NCBI RefSeq assembly: GCF_029639405.1
Contig: NZ_CP121274.1
Location: 1,984,001-2,048,000, forward strand
Direction of reading: 5' to 3'
Length of the DNA: 64,000 bases
From: Microbacterium proteolyticum
Lineage (GTDB): Bacteria > Actinomycetota > Actinomycetes > Actinomycetales > Microbacteriaceae
Shown here: one piece after another, positions 53,130 to 62,543 of the stretch
Position numbering within the stretch: the first letter of the stretch is position 1
Layout: each line of letters opens with the position of its first letter
Program-made: the position numbers and the translations under genes
The notes under the pieces: model-generated
Database searches by the model: none
Told to the model about the DNA's origin: nothing
Seen by the model: only the letters and a program-made list of their open reading frames with translations

Positions 53130-53603
53130 TCAGCCGCGGAGGTCGCGCAGCACCAGGGCGGTGCGGAGGGCCGCATCGGCGGCCTCGGCGCCCTTGTCCT
53201 CCTTGGAGCCCTCGAGTCCGGCGCGGTCGAGGCCCTGCTGCTCGTCGTCGAGGGTCAGCACCCCGAAGCCGACGGGCTTCCCGGCGTCGATCGCGACCCG
53301 GGTCAGACCGTCGGTCGCGGCCGACGAAACGTACTCGAAGTGCGGGGTGCCCCCGCGGATGATCACGCCGAGCGCGACGACCGCGTCGGCGCCGCCCTCG
53401 AACGCCGCGACGGCGGCGACCGGCAGCTCGAACGAACCCGGCACGCGCACGACGCGGTACGTCGCGCCCGTGGCATCCAGGACCCGCTTCGCTCCGGCGA
53501 TCAGACCGTCGGTGATGACCTCGTGCCACGTGCCGGCCACGACGACGACGTTCAGTCCCGTCGCGTCGACGCCGCCGGTCTCGGGTGCTCCGCTTCCCGC
53601 CAT
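53130..53603 (-). CDS. ribH: 6,7-dimethyl-8-ribityllumazine synthase
   Basis: A 157-residue penultimate enzyme of riboflavin synthesis, forming 60-mer or pentameric shells. Strings GTWHEVITDGLIAGA, VRVPGSFELPVAAVAAF, ALGVIIRGGTPHFEYVSSAATDGLTRVAID (catalytic His region) and PVGFGVLTLDDEQQGLDRAG are typical. ATG 53603 overlaps the ribBA stop by 1 nt (TGATG). Last gene of the FMN-riboswitch operon. Confidence 0.96.
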   Translation of the reverse strand: MAGSGAPETGGVDATGLNVVVVAGTWHEVITDGLIAGAKRVLDATGATYRVVRVPGSFELPVAAVAAFEGGADAVVALGVIIRGGTPHFEYVSSAATDGLTRVAIDAGKPVGFGVLTLDDEQQGLDRAGLEGSKEDKGAEAADAALRTALVLRDLRG

Positions 53604-54871
53604 CAGACGAGTCCTTCCTTCATGTGCGCGAGTGCATCGCGCAGGTCGTCCTCGTCGATGACGTGACCCATCCGGTCGCGCTTCGTCTCGAGGTACTGGT
53701 GGTTGTTGGGGCCGACGCCCACGAGCAGGGGGACCTGCTCGACGACGTCGAGGCCGAAGCTGCGCAGCTGCGCCACCTTGTCGGTGTTGTTGGTGAGCAG
53801 GCGCACCTGCTCGACACCGAGGTCGGTGAGGATGCCGGCGGCGGCGGCGTAATCGCGCGCGTCGGCGGGCAGGCCCAGGGCGAGATTGGCATCCACCGTG
53901 TCCAGGCCCCGCTCCTGCAGGCTGTAGGCGCGCAGCTTGTTGATGAGACCGATGCCGCGACCCTCGTGGCCGCGCATGTAGATCACGATGCCGCCCTGGC
54001 GGTCGATCGTGTCCAGCGCGGCATCCAGCTGGGGACCGCACTCGCACTTGAGCGAACCGAACGCCTCGCCCGTCAGGCACTCCGAGTGCACGCGTACCAG
54101 CGGGGCCTCGTCGGTGATCTCGCCCGAGACGACCGCGATGTGGTCGGTGCCGGTGATGCGGTCCTTGTAGGCGAGGAAGCGGAACGTCCCGTGGGAGGTC
54201 GGGACGTTCGCCTCGGCCCGCAGACTCACGCGGCGGCGCGGGACCGGGGTCGCCTCGACCGGCTCGGTCTCGTTCAGGTAGGCCACGAGCTGTTCGATCG
54301 TCACGACCGGGATGCCGTCGCGCTCGCCGAGCTCGAGGAGGCCGGGGAGACGCATCATGCTGCCGTCCTCGGCCACCACCTCGGCGATCGCGCCCACCGG
54401 CTCGAGGCCGGCCAGACGCATGAAGTCCACAGCCGCCTCGGTGTGGCCAGCGCGCTCGCGCACGCCGCCGTCGACGGCGCGCAGGGGCAGCACGTGGCCG
54501 GGACGGATGAGGCTCGTCGGCACGGACTCGGGGTCGGCGAGGACGTTGAGCGTGTGCGCGCGGTCGGCGGCGCTGATGCCCGTCGTCACGCCCGACGCCG
54601 CGTCGACGCTCACCGTGTAGGCGGTGCCGCGCGCGTCCTGGTTGACCTCGACCATCGGGGGGAGGTCGAGGCGGTCGGCCCAGTCGGCCGGCATGGGCGC
54701 GCAGACGTAGCCGCTGGACCAGCGCACGGTCCACGCCAGCCACTCGGGCGTCGCGAGCTGCGCCGAGATGATGACGTCGCCCTCGTTCTCACGGTTCTCG
54801 TCGTCCGCGACGAGGATCGGGCGTCCGGCGCGGAGGGCCTCGAGGGCCTCGGGGATGGTGGACAGGCTCAT
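53603..54871 (-). CDS. ribBA: Bifunctional DHBP synthase/GTP cyclohydrolase II
   Basis: 422 residues. The N-terminal half is 3,4-dihydroxy-2-butanone 4-phosphate synthase (VADDENRENEGDVI; SVDAASGVTTGISAADRA; RAGHTEAAVDFMRLAG). The C-terminal half is GTP cyclohydrolase II with zinc Cys residues in VHSECLTGEAFGSLKCECGPQL and the YMRGHEGRGIGLINKLRAY block. It supplies both building blocks of the riboflavin pathway. ATG 54871 overlaps the ribE stop as ATGA. Confidence 0.96.
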   Translation of the reverse strand: MSLSTIPEALEALRAGRPILVADDENRENEGDVIISAQLATPEWLAWTVRWSSGYVCAPMPADWADRLDLPPMVEVNQDARGTAYTVSVDAASGVTTGISAADRAHTLNVLADPESVPTSLIRPGHVLPLRAVDGGVRERAGHTEAAVDFMRLAGLEPVGAIAEVVAEDGSMMRLPGLLELGERDGIPVVTIEQLVAYLNETEPVEATPVPRRRVSLRAEANVPTSHGTFRFLAYKDRITGTDHIAVVSGEITDEAPLVRVHSECLTGEAFGSLKCECGPQLDAALDTIDRQGGIVIYMRGHEGRGIGLINKLRAYSLQERGLDTVDANLALGLPADARDYAAAAGILTDLGVEQVRLLTNNTDKVAQLRSFGLDVVEQVPLLVGVGPNNHQYLETKRDRMGHVIDEDDLRDALAHMKEGLV

Positions 54872-55524
54872 GCGGAGCCCCTCTCGGTCGTTGCGGCGGG
54901 GGCCGCGGGGTTCTCGGTACTGCGGAAGGCCAGCATGCGCTGCACGTGCCGGGCCAGGATGTCGGTCTCGAGGTTCACGGGAGTGCCCGCCTCGGCGCGA
55001 CCGAGCGTCGTCGCCTCGAGGGTCTCGGGGATCAGCGACACCTCGAGCCAGGGCTCGGGGTCGCCGGCCTCGCTCACCGCACTGACGGTCAGCGAGACGC
55101 CGTCGATCGCGATGGAGCCCTTGTCGACCACGAGCGGGGCGAGGTGGGCCGGGATGCCGATGCGCACCACGCTCCACTGCGCGCCCGGACGCACCTCGCG
55201 CACGACACCCGTGCCGTCGATGTGGCCCTGCACGATGTGGCCGCCGAGGCGGCCGTGCGCGGCGGTCGCGCGCTCGAGGTTGACGGGGCGCCCCGCGCCG
55301 ACGTTCGCGAGCGTCGACATGTCGAGCGTCTGCTTCATGACGTCGGCGGTGAACCAGTCGGTGCCCTGGTCGACCACGGTGAGGCACACGCCGCTGACCG
55401 AGATCGAGTCGCCGTGGCCGGCATCCGATACGGAGAGCGGGGCCTTCACGGTCACGCGCACGCCGTCGCCGGCGGGCTCGACCGCGGTGATCTCGCCGAT
55501 CTCTTCGACGATTCCGGTGAACAT
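54868..55524 (-). CDS. ribE: Riboflavin synthase, alpha subunit
   Basis: 218 residues, two tandem lumazine-binding barrels: MFTGIVEEIGEI... with VSGVCLTVV, and a second copy with GHIVQGHIDGTG and IDGVSLTVSAV. It dismutates two ribityllumazines to riboflavin. ATG 55524 overlaps the ribD stop by 1 nt. A short Ala/Thr-rich C-terminal tail follows the usual end. Confidence 0.95.
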   Translation of the reverse strand: MFTGIVEEIGEITAVEPAGDGVRVTVKAPLSVSDAGHGDSISVSGVCLTVVDQGTDWFTADVMKQTLDMSTLANVGAGRPVNLERATAAHGRLGGHIVQGHIDGTGVVREVRPGAQWSVVRIGIPAHLAPLVVDKGSIAIDGVSLTVSAVSEAGDPEPWLEVSLIPETLEATTLGRAEAGTPVNLETDILARHVQRMLAFRSTENPAAPAATTERGSA

Positions 55525-56555
55525 CAGGAATCTCCCTGGGTGTCGTGGACGGGACGGGCGACGACGCGGATGTCGTCGCCGAGGATGTCGATGGAGGCGA
55601 CCTCGAGCCGACGGGCCGAGGCGATGTCGGGGACGCCGAGGTCGCCGAGCGCGAGCCGCGAGCCGCCGAGAAGGACGGGGGCGAGGTAGACGAGCACCTC
55701 GTCGGCCAGTCCTTCGCGCACCAGCGCACTCTCGAGGGTGGGACCGCCCTCGACGAACACGGTCTGGATGCCACGCCCGCCGAGGTCGTCGAGGATCGCG
55801 CCGAGGTCGCGGGTCGGGAAGAACAGCGCCTCGCGCGGGTGGCGGCGGACGGCGGCATCCGCCGGGATCTCGGTCTCGCCGACGACCACCGGGATCGGCT
55901 GGCGTTCGAGGGGTGCGCCGTCCGCGTCCCGCGCGGTGAGGGCGGGATCGTCGGCGATCACCGTTCCGGTGCCGGCGAGGATCGCGTCGGCGGCCGCGCG
56001 GCGCGCGTGGACGTCGCGGCGCGCCGCGCGGCCGGTGATCCACCGGCTCGATCCGTCGTCCGCGGCGGCGCGCCCGTCGAGGCTCTGCGCCCACTTCACG
56101 GTCACCCGCGGGCGGCCGGTGCGCTGCAGGTGCACCCAGTCGCGGATGAGCTCCTCCGCGGCATCGCGTTCCAGCCCGGACTCGACGTCGACGCCTCCGT
56201 TCCGGAGCCGCTCGGCGCCGCCGGCCGCGGCATCCGTCGGGTCGTCGAGGGCGTACACGACCCGGGCGACCCCGGCCTCGAGCAGGGCGACCGCGCAGGG
56301 CCCGGTGCGTCCGGTGTGGTTGCACGGTTCGAGCGTGACGACCGCGGTCGCACCGCGCGCTTCGCCGGGCGCGAGCTTCGAGAGCGCGTCGACCTCGGCG
56401 TGAGCGGTGCCCGCGCCGCGGTGGTAACCCTCGGCGAGCACGTCACCTGCGGGGGAGAGGATCACGGCGCCGACCTGCGGGTTGAGGCCGCGGGGACCGT
56501 TCCGCGCGAGACGCAGCGCGCGGCGCATGGCGTCTGTTTCGGCGGCGGATGCCAT
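55524..56555 (-). CDS. ribD: Bifunctional pyrimidine deaminase/reductase
   Basis: 343 residues. The zinc deaminase domain has HAEVDAL and PCNHTGRTGPC (His, Glu, two Cys). The reductase domain follows (VTVKWAQSLDGRAAADDGSSRWITG; GTGTVIADDPALTARD; FVEGGPTLESALVREGLADEVLVYLAPVLLGG). First gene of the operon, ATG 56555, 63 bp downstream of the FMN riboswitch. Confidence 0.96.
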   Translation of the reverse strand: MASAAETDAMRRALRLARNGPRGLNPQVGAVILSPAGDVLAEGYHRGAGTAHAEVDALSKLAPGEARGATAVVTLEPCNHTGRTGPCAVALLEAGVARVVYALDDPTDAAAGGAERLRNGGVDVESGLERDAAEELIRDWVHLQRTGRPRVTVKWAQSLDGRAAADDGSSRWITGRAARRDVHARRAAADAILAGTGTVIADDPALTARDADGAPLERQPIPVVVGETEIPADAAVRRHPREALFFPTRDLGAILDDLGGRGIQTVFVEGGPTLESALVREGLADEVLVYLAPVLLGGSRLALGDLGVPDIASARRLEVASIDILGDDIRVVARPVHDTQGDS

Positions 56556-56618
56556 TTCCCTGTCCTTCCCGTCGTGAGCGGGGCAGGAGCGCAGGGTGGC
56601 ACGGCGCGGCGCGCCGAC

Positions 56619-56765
56619 CGTGCTGCCTCCTATCCGGACTAGAGGAGATCTCTCGCCTCATCACCGTCGGTTCCGGAATTCCACCGGATCGGCCCCACCG
56701 CCGGAGCGGAGGGGTTCGCGGACTGTCACCGCCGGTTCGGATTCGCACCGACCCCGGAGCACGTA
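56619..56765 (-). ncRNA. FMN riboswitch (RFN element)
   Basis: Read on the minus strand, all conserved RFN blocks occur in order: CGTGCTCCGGGGTCGGTG near 56763, ACCGGCGGTGACAGTCCGCG near 56730, CCGATCCGGTGGAATTCCGG near 56690, GACGGTGATGAG near 56668 and the closing AGTCCGGATAGGAGGCAGCA near 56625. Binding of FMN should shut off ribD-ribE-ribBA-ribH (established for the class). The RNA ends about 60 nt before ribD, so translational or Rho-type control is more likely than a simple T-run terminator. A possible -10, TAGACT, lies just upstream (56783-56778). Confidence 0.95.
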
Positions 56766-56834
56766 TTGCTTGGTCGAAGTCTAATCAACACCGCCGACAC
56801 GGATTCATTCCCGCCGACTCGGGGCGAAATCGTG

Positions 56835-57698
56835 CTACTTGAGCAGGCGCGACAGACGTCGGTCCGCGAGGATCTTGCCGCCGGTCTGACAGGTCGGGCA
56901 GTACTCCAGGGAGTTGTCGGCGAAGAAGACGCTCCGCACCTCGTCGCCGCACACCGGGCACGTCTCGCCGCGCCGGCCGTGCACGCGCATGCCCCGCCGC
57001 TTGGCATCCTTCAGGTCGGCCGGAGGCTTGCCGCGCGCGGTGTCGATCGCCTCGGTCAGGGTGCTGATCATCGCGGCGTAGAGCGTGTCGATCTCGGCAT
57101 CCGTGAGGTTGGCGGCCAGCGCGTACGGCGACATCTTCGCCGCGTGCAGGATCTCGTCGGAGTAGGCGTTGCCGACGCCCGCGATGATCGACTGGTCGCG
57201 CAGGACGCCCTTGATCTGCGTGCGGCGCCCGGCGAGCAGCGCGGCGAACGCGTCCCGATCGAGCGTGTCGTCGAGGGGGTCGGGGCCGAGTCGGGCGATG
57301 CCAGGCACATCGGCGGGGGAGCGGACGGCGTAGACGGCGAGCGACTTCTTCGTCCCCGCTTCGGTCAGGTCGAAGCCCGATCCGTCGTCGAACCCCACGC
57401 GCAGCGCGATCGGCGTCTTCCCCGGCTTGATGAGGGTCGAGGGGAGCGCGTCGTACCACCGCAGCCAACCCGCCTTGGCGAGGTGGAACACCAGATGGAT
57501 GCCACCGTCGGTGGCGACGTCGACGAACTTGCCGTGACGTTCGACCCCCGTGACGGCCGAGCCGACGAGCGCGTCGATGGGCGGGTCGTAGGTCTTCAAC
57601 GCGCTGATGGCGGACACGCTCGCCTTCGTGAACGTCAGCCCCGTCACGCGGCCGCGCAGGAACTCGACGAGTCCTTCGACCTCGGGCATCTCGGGCAT
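56835..57698 (-). CDS. Formamidopyrimidine-DNA glycosylase family protein (Fpg/Nei)
   Basis: A 287-residue base-excision repair glycosylase/AP lyase. The start at 57698 gives MPEMPEVEGL, placing catalytic Pro2 and Glu3 as in Fpg; the next ATG (57689) would also give MPE but a shorter helix. The H2TH region is VLRDQSIIAGVGNAYSDEILHAAKMSP, and the C-terminal zinc finger CPVC...CPTCQTGG carries four Cys. The family has Fpg and Nei branches which I cannot separate by eye. Divergent from the rib operon transcript start. Confidence 0.9.
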   Translation of the reverse strand: MPEMPEVEGLVEFLRGRVTGLTFTKASVSAISALKTYDPPIDALVGSAVTGVERHGKFVDVATDGGIHLVFHLAKAGWLRWYDALPSTLIKPGKTPIALRVGFDDGSGFDLTEAGTKKSLAVYAVRSPADVPGIARLGPDPLDDTLDRDAFAALLAGRRTQIKGVLRDQSIIAGVGNAYSDEILHAAKMSPYALAANLTDAEIDTLYAAMISTLTEAIDTARGKPPADLKDAKRRGMRVHGRRGETCPVCGDEVRSVFFADNSLEYCPTCQTGGKILADRRLSRLLK

Positions 57699-57771
57699 GC
57701 AGCCATCGTGGCATCCGTCCCCGACATCCGACAGGCCCTTGCCGCGCCCCCCGCCCCACCCCCGCCCGGCT

Positions 57772-57827
57772 GAGTGTCCAAGACACGCCGCATGCGACCG
57801 GGGCGACGCGGCGTGTCTTGGACACTC
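57772..57827. repeat. Palindromic element, family B copy 2
   Basis: Perfect 20-bp arms GAGTGTCCAAGACACGCCGC (57772-57791) and complement (57808-57827), loop 16 nt. The core AGTGTCCAAGACACGCCG is identical to copy 1 at 8993-9049; the loops differ. It lies between the fpg-type and GNAT genes, both on the minus strand. Confidence 0.92.
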
Positions 57828-57841
57828 GACCTCCCCGCGGG

Positions 57842-58405
57842 CTAACCGAGGTCGAGCGGCCAGTCCTGCGGGGTCCGCTCGTCGTGTCGGAGCAGACCGC
57901 CGATCCAGAGGTCGGCGCGCCCGAGGCTGTTGACGTGGGCTTGCCGCAGCAGACCCTCGTACCGGAAGCCGAGGCGCCGCGCGATCCGGGCCGAGCCGAG
58001 GTTGCCGACCACGGCGCGCCACTCGATGCGCTCGACAGCGGGCCGGTCATCGGCGAACGCCCAGTCGATCACCGCGGTCCCCGCCTCGACCGCGATGTTC
58101 TGCCGTCGCGCGTCGCGGGCGATCCAGTAGCCGATCTCGGGTGCCCCGGTGTCGAGCTTCGCCAGCCCGATCATCCCGGCGACGCGGCCGTCGCGACGGA
58201 TCGCCCACGTCGGCTGCGTGCCGTCCGCCCACCATTCGGCCGTCAGCGCGACGAAGCGCTCGGCGTCCTCGAGGAGGTACGGCGACGGCACGGTGGTGTA
58301 GCGCTGCAGGTCGGCATCCTGGCACGCGGCGTGGATCGCCGCGACGTCGGCCGTGGTCGGGGCCGAGAGTTCCAGCCGCGGGGTCTGCAGGTGGTCGGGT
58401 TCCAT
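57842..58405 (-). CDS. GNAT-family N-acetyltransferase (RimJ/RimL type)
   Basis: A 187-residue acetyltransferase. It starts with the RimJ-like LQTPRLELSAPTTADVAAIHAACQD, has the acetyl-CoA region EIGYWIARDARRQNIAVEAGTAVIDWAF, and the family string VVGNLGSARIARRLGFRYEGLLRQAHVNSLGRADLWIGGLLR. Family members acetylate N-termini, amino-sugars or antibiotics; the substrate is open. ATG 58405, single gene. Confidence 0.88.
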   Translation of the reverse strand: MEPDHLQTPRLELSAPTTADVAAIHAACQDADLQRYTTVPSPYLLEDAERFVALTAEWWADGTQPTWAIRRDGRVAGMIGLAKLDTGAPEIGYWIARDARRQNIAVEAGTAVIDWAFADDRPAVERIEWRAVVGNLGSARIARRLGFRYEGLLRQAHVNSLGRADLWIGGLLRHDERTPQDWPLDLG

Positions 58406-58439
58406 CCGCCCACGCTACTGGCCGGCTCCCCGCGCCGGG

Positions 58440-59453
<1,014 letters not shown>

Positions 59454-59498
59454 CTAGGCCGCCGCGACATCGGGAACGTGCCCGGCGACCCGCGCCGC

Positions 59499-60347
59499 TC
59501 AGAGGCCAAGCGTGTAGTCCGCGATGACGGGGGAGTGGTCGCTCCAGCGGGTGTCGTACGACGGTGCGCGGTCGACGCGGTAGTCGGTGACGCGCTCCGC
59601 CAGGGCGGGGGTCACGACGTGGTAGTCGATCCGCCAGCCCGAGTCGTTGTCGAACGCCTTCCCGCGCATCGACCACCACGTGTACGGTCCGTCGACCTCG
59701 CCGGCGTGGCGACGGCCGACGTCGACCCATCCGAGGCCCGGACCGGTCGAGCCGTCGGCGCCCTCGACCTGTTCGCCGGCGGGGCCGAAGAACCGGTCGA
59801 AGTAGGCGCGCTCACGGGGAAGGAACCCGGCGTTCTTGCGGTTGCCCCGCCAGTTCTTGATGTCGAGTTCGCGGTGTCCGACGTTCAAGTCGCCCATGAC
59901 GACGGCGAGCGGCTGCGTGGCCGCGAGTTCGGCGAGACGCGCCTCCATGGCATCCAGGAAGAGCCACTTCGCCTCCTGCTTCGGGGTGTCGACCTCTCCG
60001 CTGTGCACGTACGCGCTCACGACGGTCAGGGTCTCGCCGTCGATGTCGAAGTCGGTCTCGATCCAGCGTCCCGAGGCGTCCAGCGGCTCGGGTCCGAGGT
60101 GGGTGCGGGTCTCGACGCCGGGGAGCCGGCTGACGATCGCGACGCCGGCGCGGCCCTTCTGCAGCGCCTCGTCGTTCACGATCTGCCACCCCGGGAGGGC
60201 CTCGGCGAGCTGGTCGGCCGTCGCGCGCACCTCCTGAAGAGCGAGGATGTCGGCGCCCGAGGCGTCGAGCCACTCGATCATGCCTTTGCGGACGGCGGCA
60301 CGGATGCCATTGACGTTGACGGAGACGATGCGTACGGAACGAGCCAC
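59499..60347 (-). CDS. xth: Exodeoxyribonuclease III
   Basis: A 282-residue AP endonuclease/exonuclease of the EEP fold: VSVNVNGIRAAVRKGM (Asn), ADILALQEVRATADQL (Glu), VMGDLNVGHRELDIKNW (Asp/Asn), and WRIDYHVVTPAL with RWSDHSPVIADY (Asp-His). GTG start at 60347, upstream of trpS in the same direction. It complements the fpg-type glycosylase in base excision repair. Confidence 0.95.
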   Translation of the reverse strand: MARSVRIVSVNVNGIRAAVRKGMIEWLDASGADILALQEVRATADQLAEALPGWQIVNDEALQKGRAGVAIVSRLPGVETRTHLGPEPLDASGRWIETDFDIDGETLTVVSAYVHSGEVDTPKQEAKWLFLDAMEARLAELAATQPLAVVMGDLNVGHRELDIKNWRGNRKNAGFLPRERAYFDRFFGPAGEQVEGADGSTGPGLGWVDVGRRHAGEVDGPYTWWSMRGKAFDNDSGWRIDYHVVTPALAERVTDYRVDRAPSYDTRWSDHSPVIADYTLGL

Positions 60348-60421
60348 CCGTCGAGCGTAGCCCGGGCCTCCGACACGGGACCGGACGGCGGTCGTGGGCC
60401 CGCCCGCGGCGACCCGGACGC

Positions 60422-61621
60422 TCAGTCCAGCAGCAGTGTCTGCCGACGCGGAGCGGGAAGCTCCGCCTCCAGCCGTGCCAGGTGCGCCCGGGCGGCGCGC
60501 AGCCGGCGCCGGGCGATCCATCGGCGGGGCCACCGGGAGAGAGCTGCGGTCTCCTCTGCCGTTCGCACCGCGACCTGGGCGGCGATGACCAGGGCGGTCT
60601 GCTCCATGGCGCGACGGTCCTCGGGAGAGCGCAGCGGTACGTCGCGATCCTGCGCGGCGACGGCGATCCACGCCGCGGCGACGAGGATCACGATCCCGAC
60701 GAGGCGGAACCACAGGAGGAAACCGATCAGCACCGTGAAGGTCGCGAGCAACGGATTGGAGGGCGTGTAGACGAACAGGAAGCCCGCCCCCACCTGAAGG
60801 AGCACGAGCCCCGCCGAACCCACCAGGGCGCCCGGCCAGATCCGCCGCCAGGGCAGCACGGTGCCCGTGAGGAACCGGAACAGCGACCCGAGCGCGAGGG
60901 TATTCACGCCGAAGGCGACCACGAGCGACACCCCTCGCGCCCCGAGCGACCACCACTCGGTCTCGCGCGTCCACCCGATCCACCCGAAGACGAGGTCGAC
61001 GGCACCCGTGGTTATCGAACCCAGAAGCGCACCCACGAGCAGGGAGACGCCGAACAACAGCGACGCGACGAAATCCCGGGCCTTCAGCAGCACGTAGTTC
61101 CGCAGGTCGAACGGCAGCCCGAAGGTGTCGCGTACCGCGCGCCGGGTGAAGGTGACGAACCCGATGGTGGTCCAGATGACGACCACGCCGGCGAAGCCGC
61201 CGGTGACACCGAGAAGCCTGCCGCTGTCCTGCGCGACGGCCTCGACCTGCTCGGGCTTGATCAGGCCGGTGTCGCTGATGATCCCGGGAATGTAGCTGTT
61301 GACGATGCGGATGAGTCCGTCGATCGCCTCCTTGCTTCCGCCCAGCCAGATGCCGACGCTGGCGAAGGCGAGGTAGAGCGCGGAGAACACCGCGAACAAG
61401 CCCTGATAGCTCATGCCGGCCGCGAGCAGGAATCCGTTGTGCCGGAGGAAATGACGCCACACCCGCACCGGGAACAGCTGCGCGATCTTCGCCGCGCGGG
61501 CGAGGGGTTCATCCAGACGCTCGCGCACGGCCGCCTGGGCTGCATCGAACCGGTCGCGCAACGAGGTGTCCTCCGACGCCGCACCGGGCAGCGGTCGGGG
61601 GTCGTGGCGGCTGTCGGTCAC
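60422..61621 (-). CDS. YihY/BrkB-family integral membrane protein
   Basis: 399 residues with about six membrane helices. Family strings: RHNGFLLAAGMSYQGLFAVFSALYLAFA near 60-90, GFVTFTRRAVRDTFGLP, LKARDFVASLLFGVSLLVGA and PGALVGSAGLVLLQVGAGFLF. It has been called RNase BN in old annotations, which is wrong for this family; function unknown. The C-terminal 80 residues are Arg/Ala-rich and cytoplasmic. GTG start at 61621. Confidence 0.9.
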   Translation of the reverse strand: MTDSRHDPRPLPGAASEDTSLRDRFDAAQAAVRERLDEPLARAAKIAQLFPVRVWRHFLRHNGFLLAAGMSYQGLFAVFSALYLAFASVGIWLGGSKEAIDGLIRIVNSYIPGIISDTGLIKPEQVEAVAQDSGRLLGVTGGFAGVVVIWTTIGFVTFTRRAVRDTFGLPFDLRNYVLLKARDFVASLLFGVSLLVGALLGSITTGAVDLVFGWIGWTRETEWWSLGARGVSLVVAFGVNTLALGSLFRFLTGTVLPWRRIWPGALVGSAGLVLLQVGAGFLFVYTPSNPLLATFTVLIGFLLWFRLVGIVILVAAAWIAVAAQDRDVPLRSPEDRRAMEQTALVIAAQVAVRTAEETAALSRWPRRWIARRRLRAARAHLARLEAELPAPRRQTLLLD

Positions 61622-61713
61622 CGTTCGAGCCTAGTGAATGGATGCCGGTCGCTCTCGGCCGTGGCCGGCGAGCAGTTTGCGCCCCGTGACGCCGTGACCC
61701 CCGCGCGAGACGC

Positions 61714-61748
61714 CGAACGGCGGGGCGCCGAAGCGCACCCGCCGTTCG
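61714..61748 (-). terminator. Terminator after sdhB
   Basis: CGAACGGCGG (61714-61723) pairs perfectly over 10 bp with CCGCCGTTCG (61739-61748), loop 15 nt, 11 bp past the sdhB stop. Confidence 0.65.
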
Positions 61749-61759
61749 AAGAGCGAGGC

Positions 61760-62542
61760 TCAGCGGCCGCGGAGGACCGCCTGCTTGACCTCGGCGATGG
61801 CCTTGGTGACCTCGATACCGCGGGGGCACGCCTCGGTGCAGTTGAAGGTCGTACGGCAGCGCCACACGCCTTCCTTGTCGTTGAGGATGTCGAGACGCAC
61901 GTCGCCGGCGTCGTCGCGCGAGTCGAAGATGAAGCGGTGCGCGTTGACGATCGCGGCCGGTCCGAAGTACTGGCCGTCGGTCCAGAACACGGGGCACGAC
62001 GAGGTGCACGCGGCGCACAGGATGCACTTCGTCGTGTCGTCGAAGACCTCGCGGTCGACGATCGACTGGATGCGCTCCTTGCCGGGGGTCGGCGTGCTGT
62101 TCGCGATGAGGAAGGGCTGCACCTCGCGGTAGGAGGCGAAGAACGGCTCCATGTCGACGATGAGGTCCTTCTCGAGCGGCAGGCCCTTGATCGCCTCGAC
62201 GTAGATCGGCTGCGAGATGTCGAGATCCTTGATCAGCGTCTTGCAGGCCAGGCGGTTGCGGCCGTTGATGCGCATGGCATCCGATCCGCAGATGCCGTGC
62301 GCGCACGAGCGGCGGAACGACAGCGAACCGTCCTCCTCCCACTTGATCTTGTGCAGGGCGTCGAGCACGCGATCGGTGGAGTACAGCTCCACGTCGTAGT
62401 CGACCCAGCGGGGCTCGTCGTCGACCTCGGGGTCGAACCGGCGGATGTTGAACGTGACCATGAACGACTGGATCCCCGTGTCCTTGGGGGTCTGCTCGAC
62501 CTCGTCGGAGGTGTCGACGGTCTCGATGACGGTGGATGCCAT
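61760..62542 (-). CDS. sdhB: Succinate dehydrogenase iron-sulfur subunit
   Basis: A 260-residue electron-transfer subunit of complex II. The three cluster motifs are complete: 2Fe-2S CAHGICGSDAMRINGRNRLAC, 4Fe-4S CILCAACTSSCP, and 3Fe-4S/4Fe-4S C-terminal part CRTTFNCTEACPRGI. ATG 62542, 1 nt after the sdhA stop. Last gene of the sdh operon, followed by a terminator. Confidence 0.96.
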   Translation of the reverse strand: MASTVIETVDTSDEVEQTPKDTGIQSFMVTFNIRRFDPEVDDEPRWVDYDVELYSTDRVLDALHKIKWEEDGSLSFRRSCAHGICGSDAMRINGRNRLACKTLIKDLDISQPIYVEAIKGLPLEKDLIVDMEPFFASYREVQPFLIANSTPTPGKERIQSIVDREVFDDTTKCILCAACTSSCPVFWTDGQYFGPAAIVNAHRFIFDSRDDAGDVRLDILNDKEGVWRCRTTFNCTEACPRGIEVTKAIAEVKQAVLRGR

Positions 62543-62543
62543 C

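Noticed and set aside
60422..61621. Ribonuclease BN
   Set aside because: Older naming of the YihY family; the protein is a multi-helix membrane protein without nuclease motifs.
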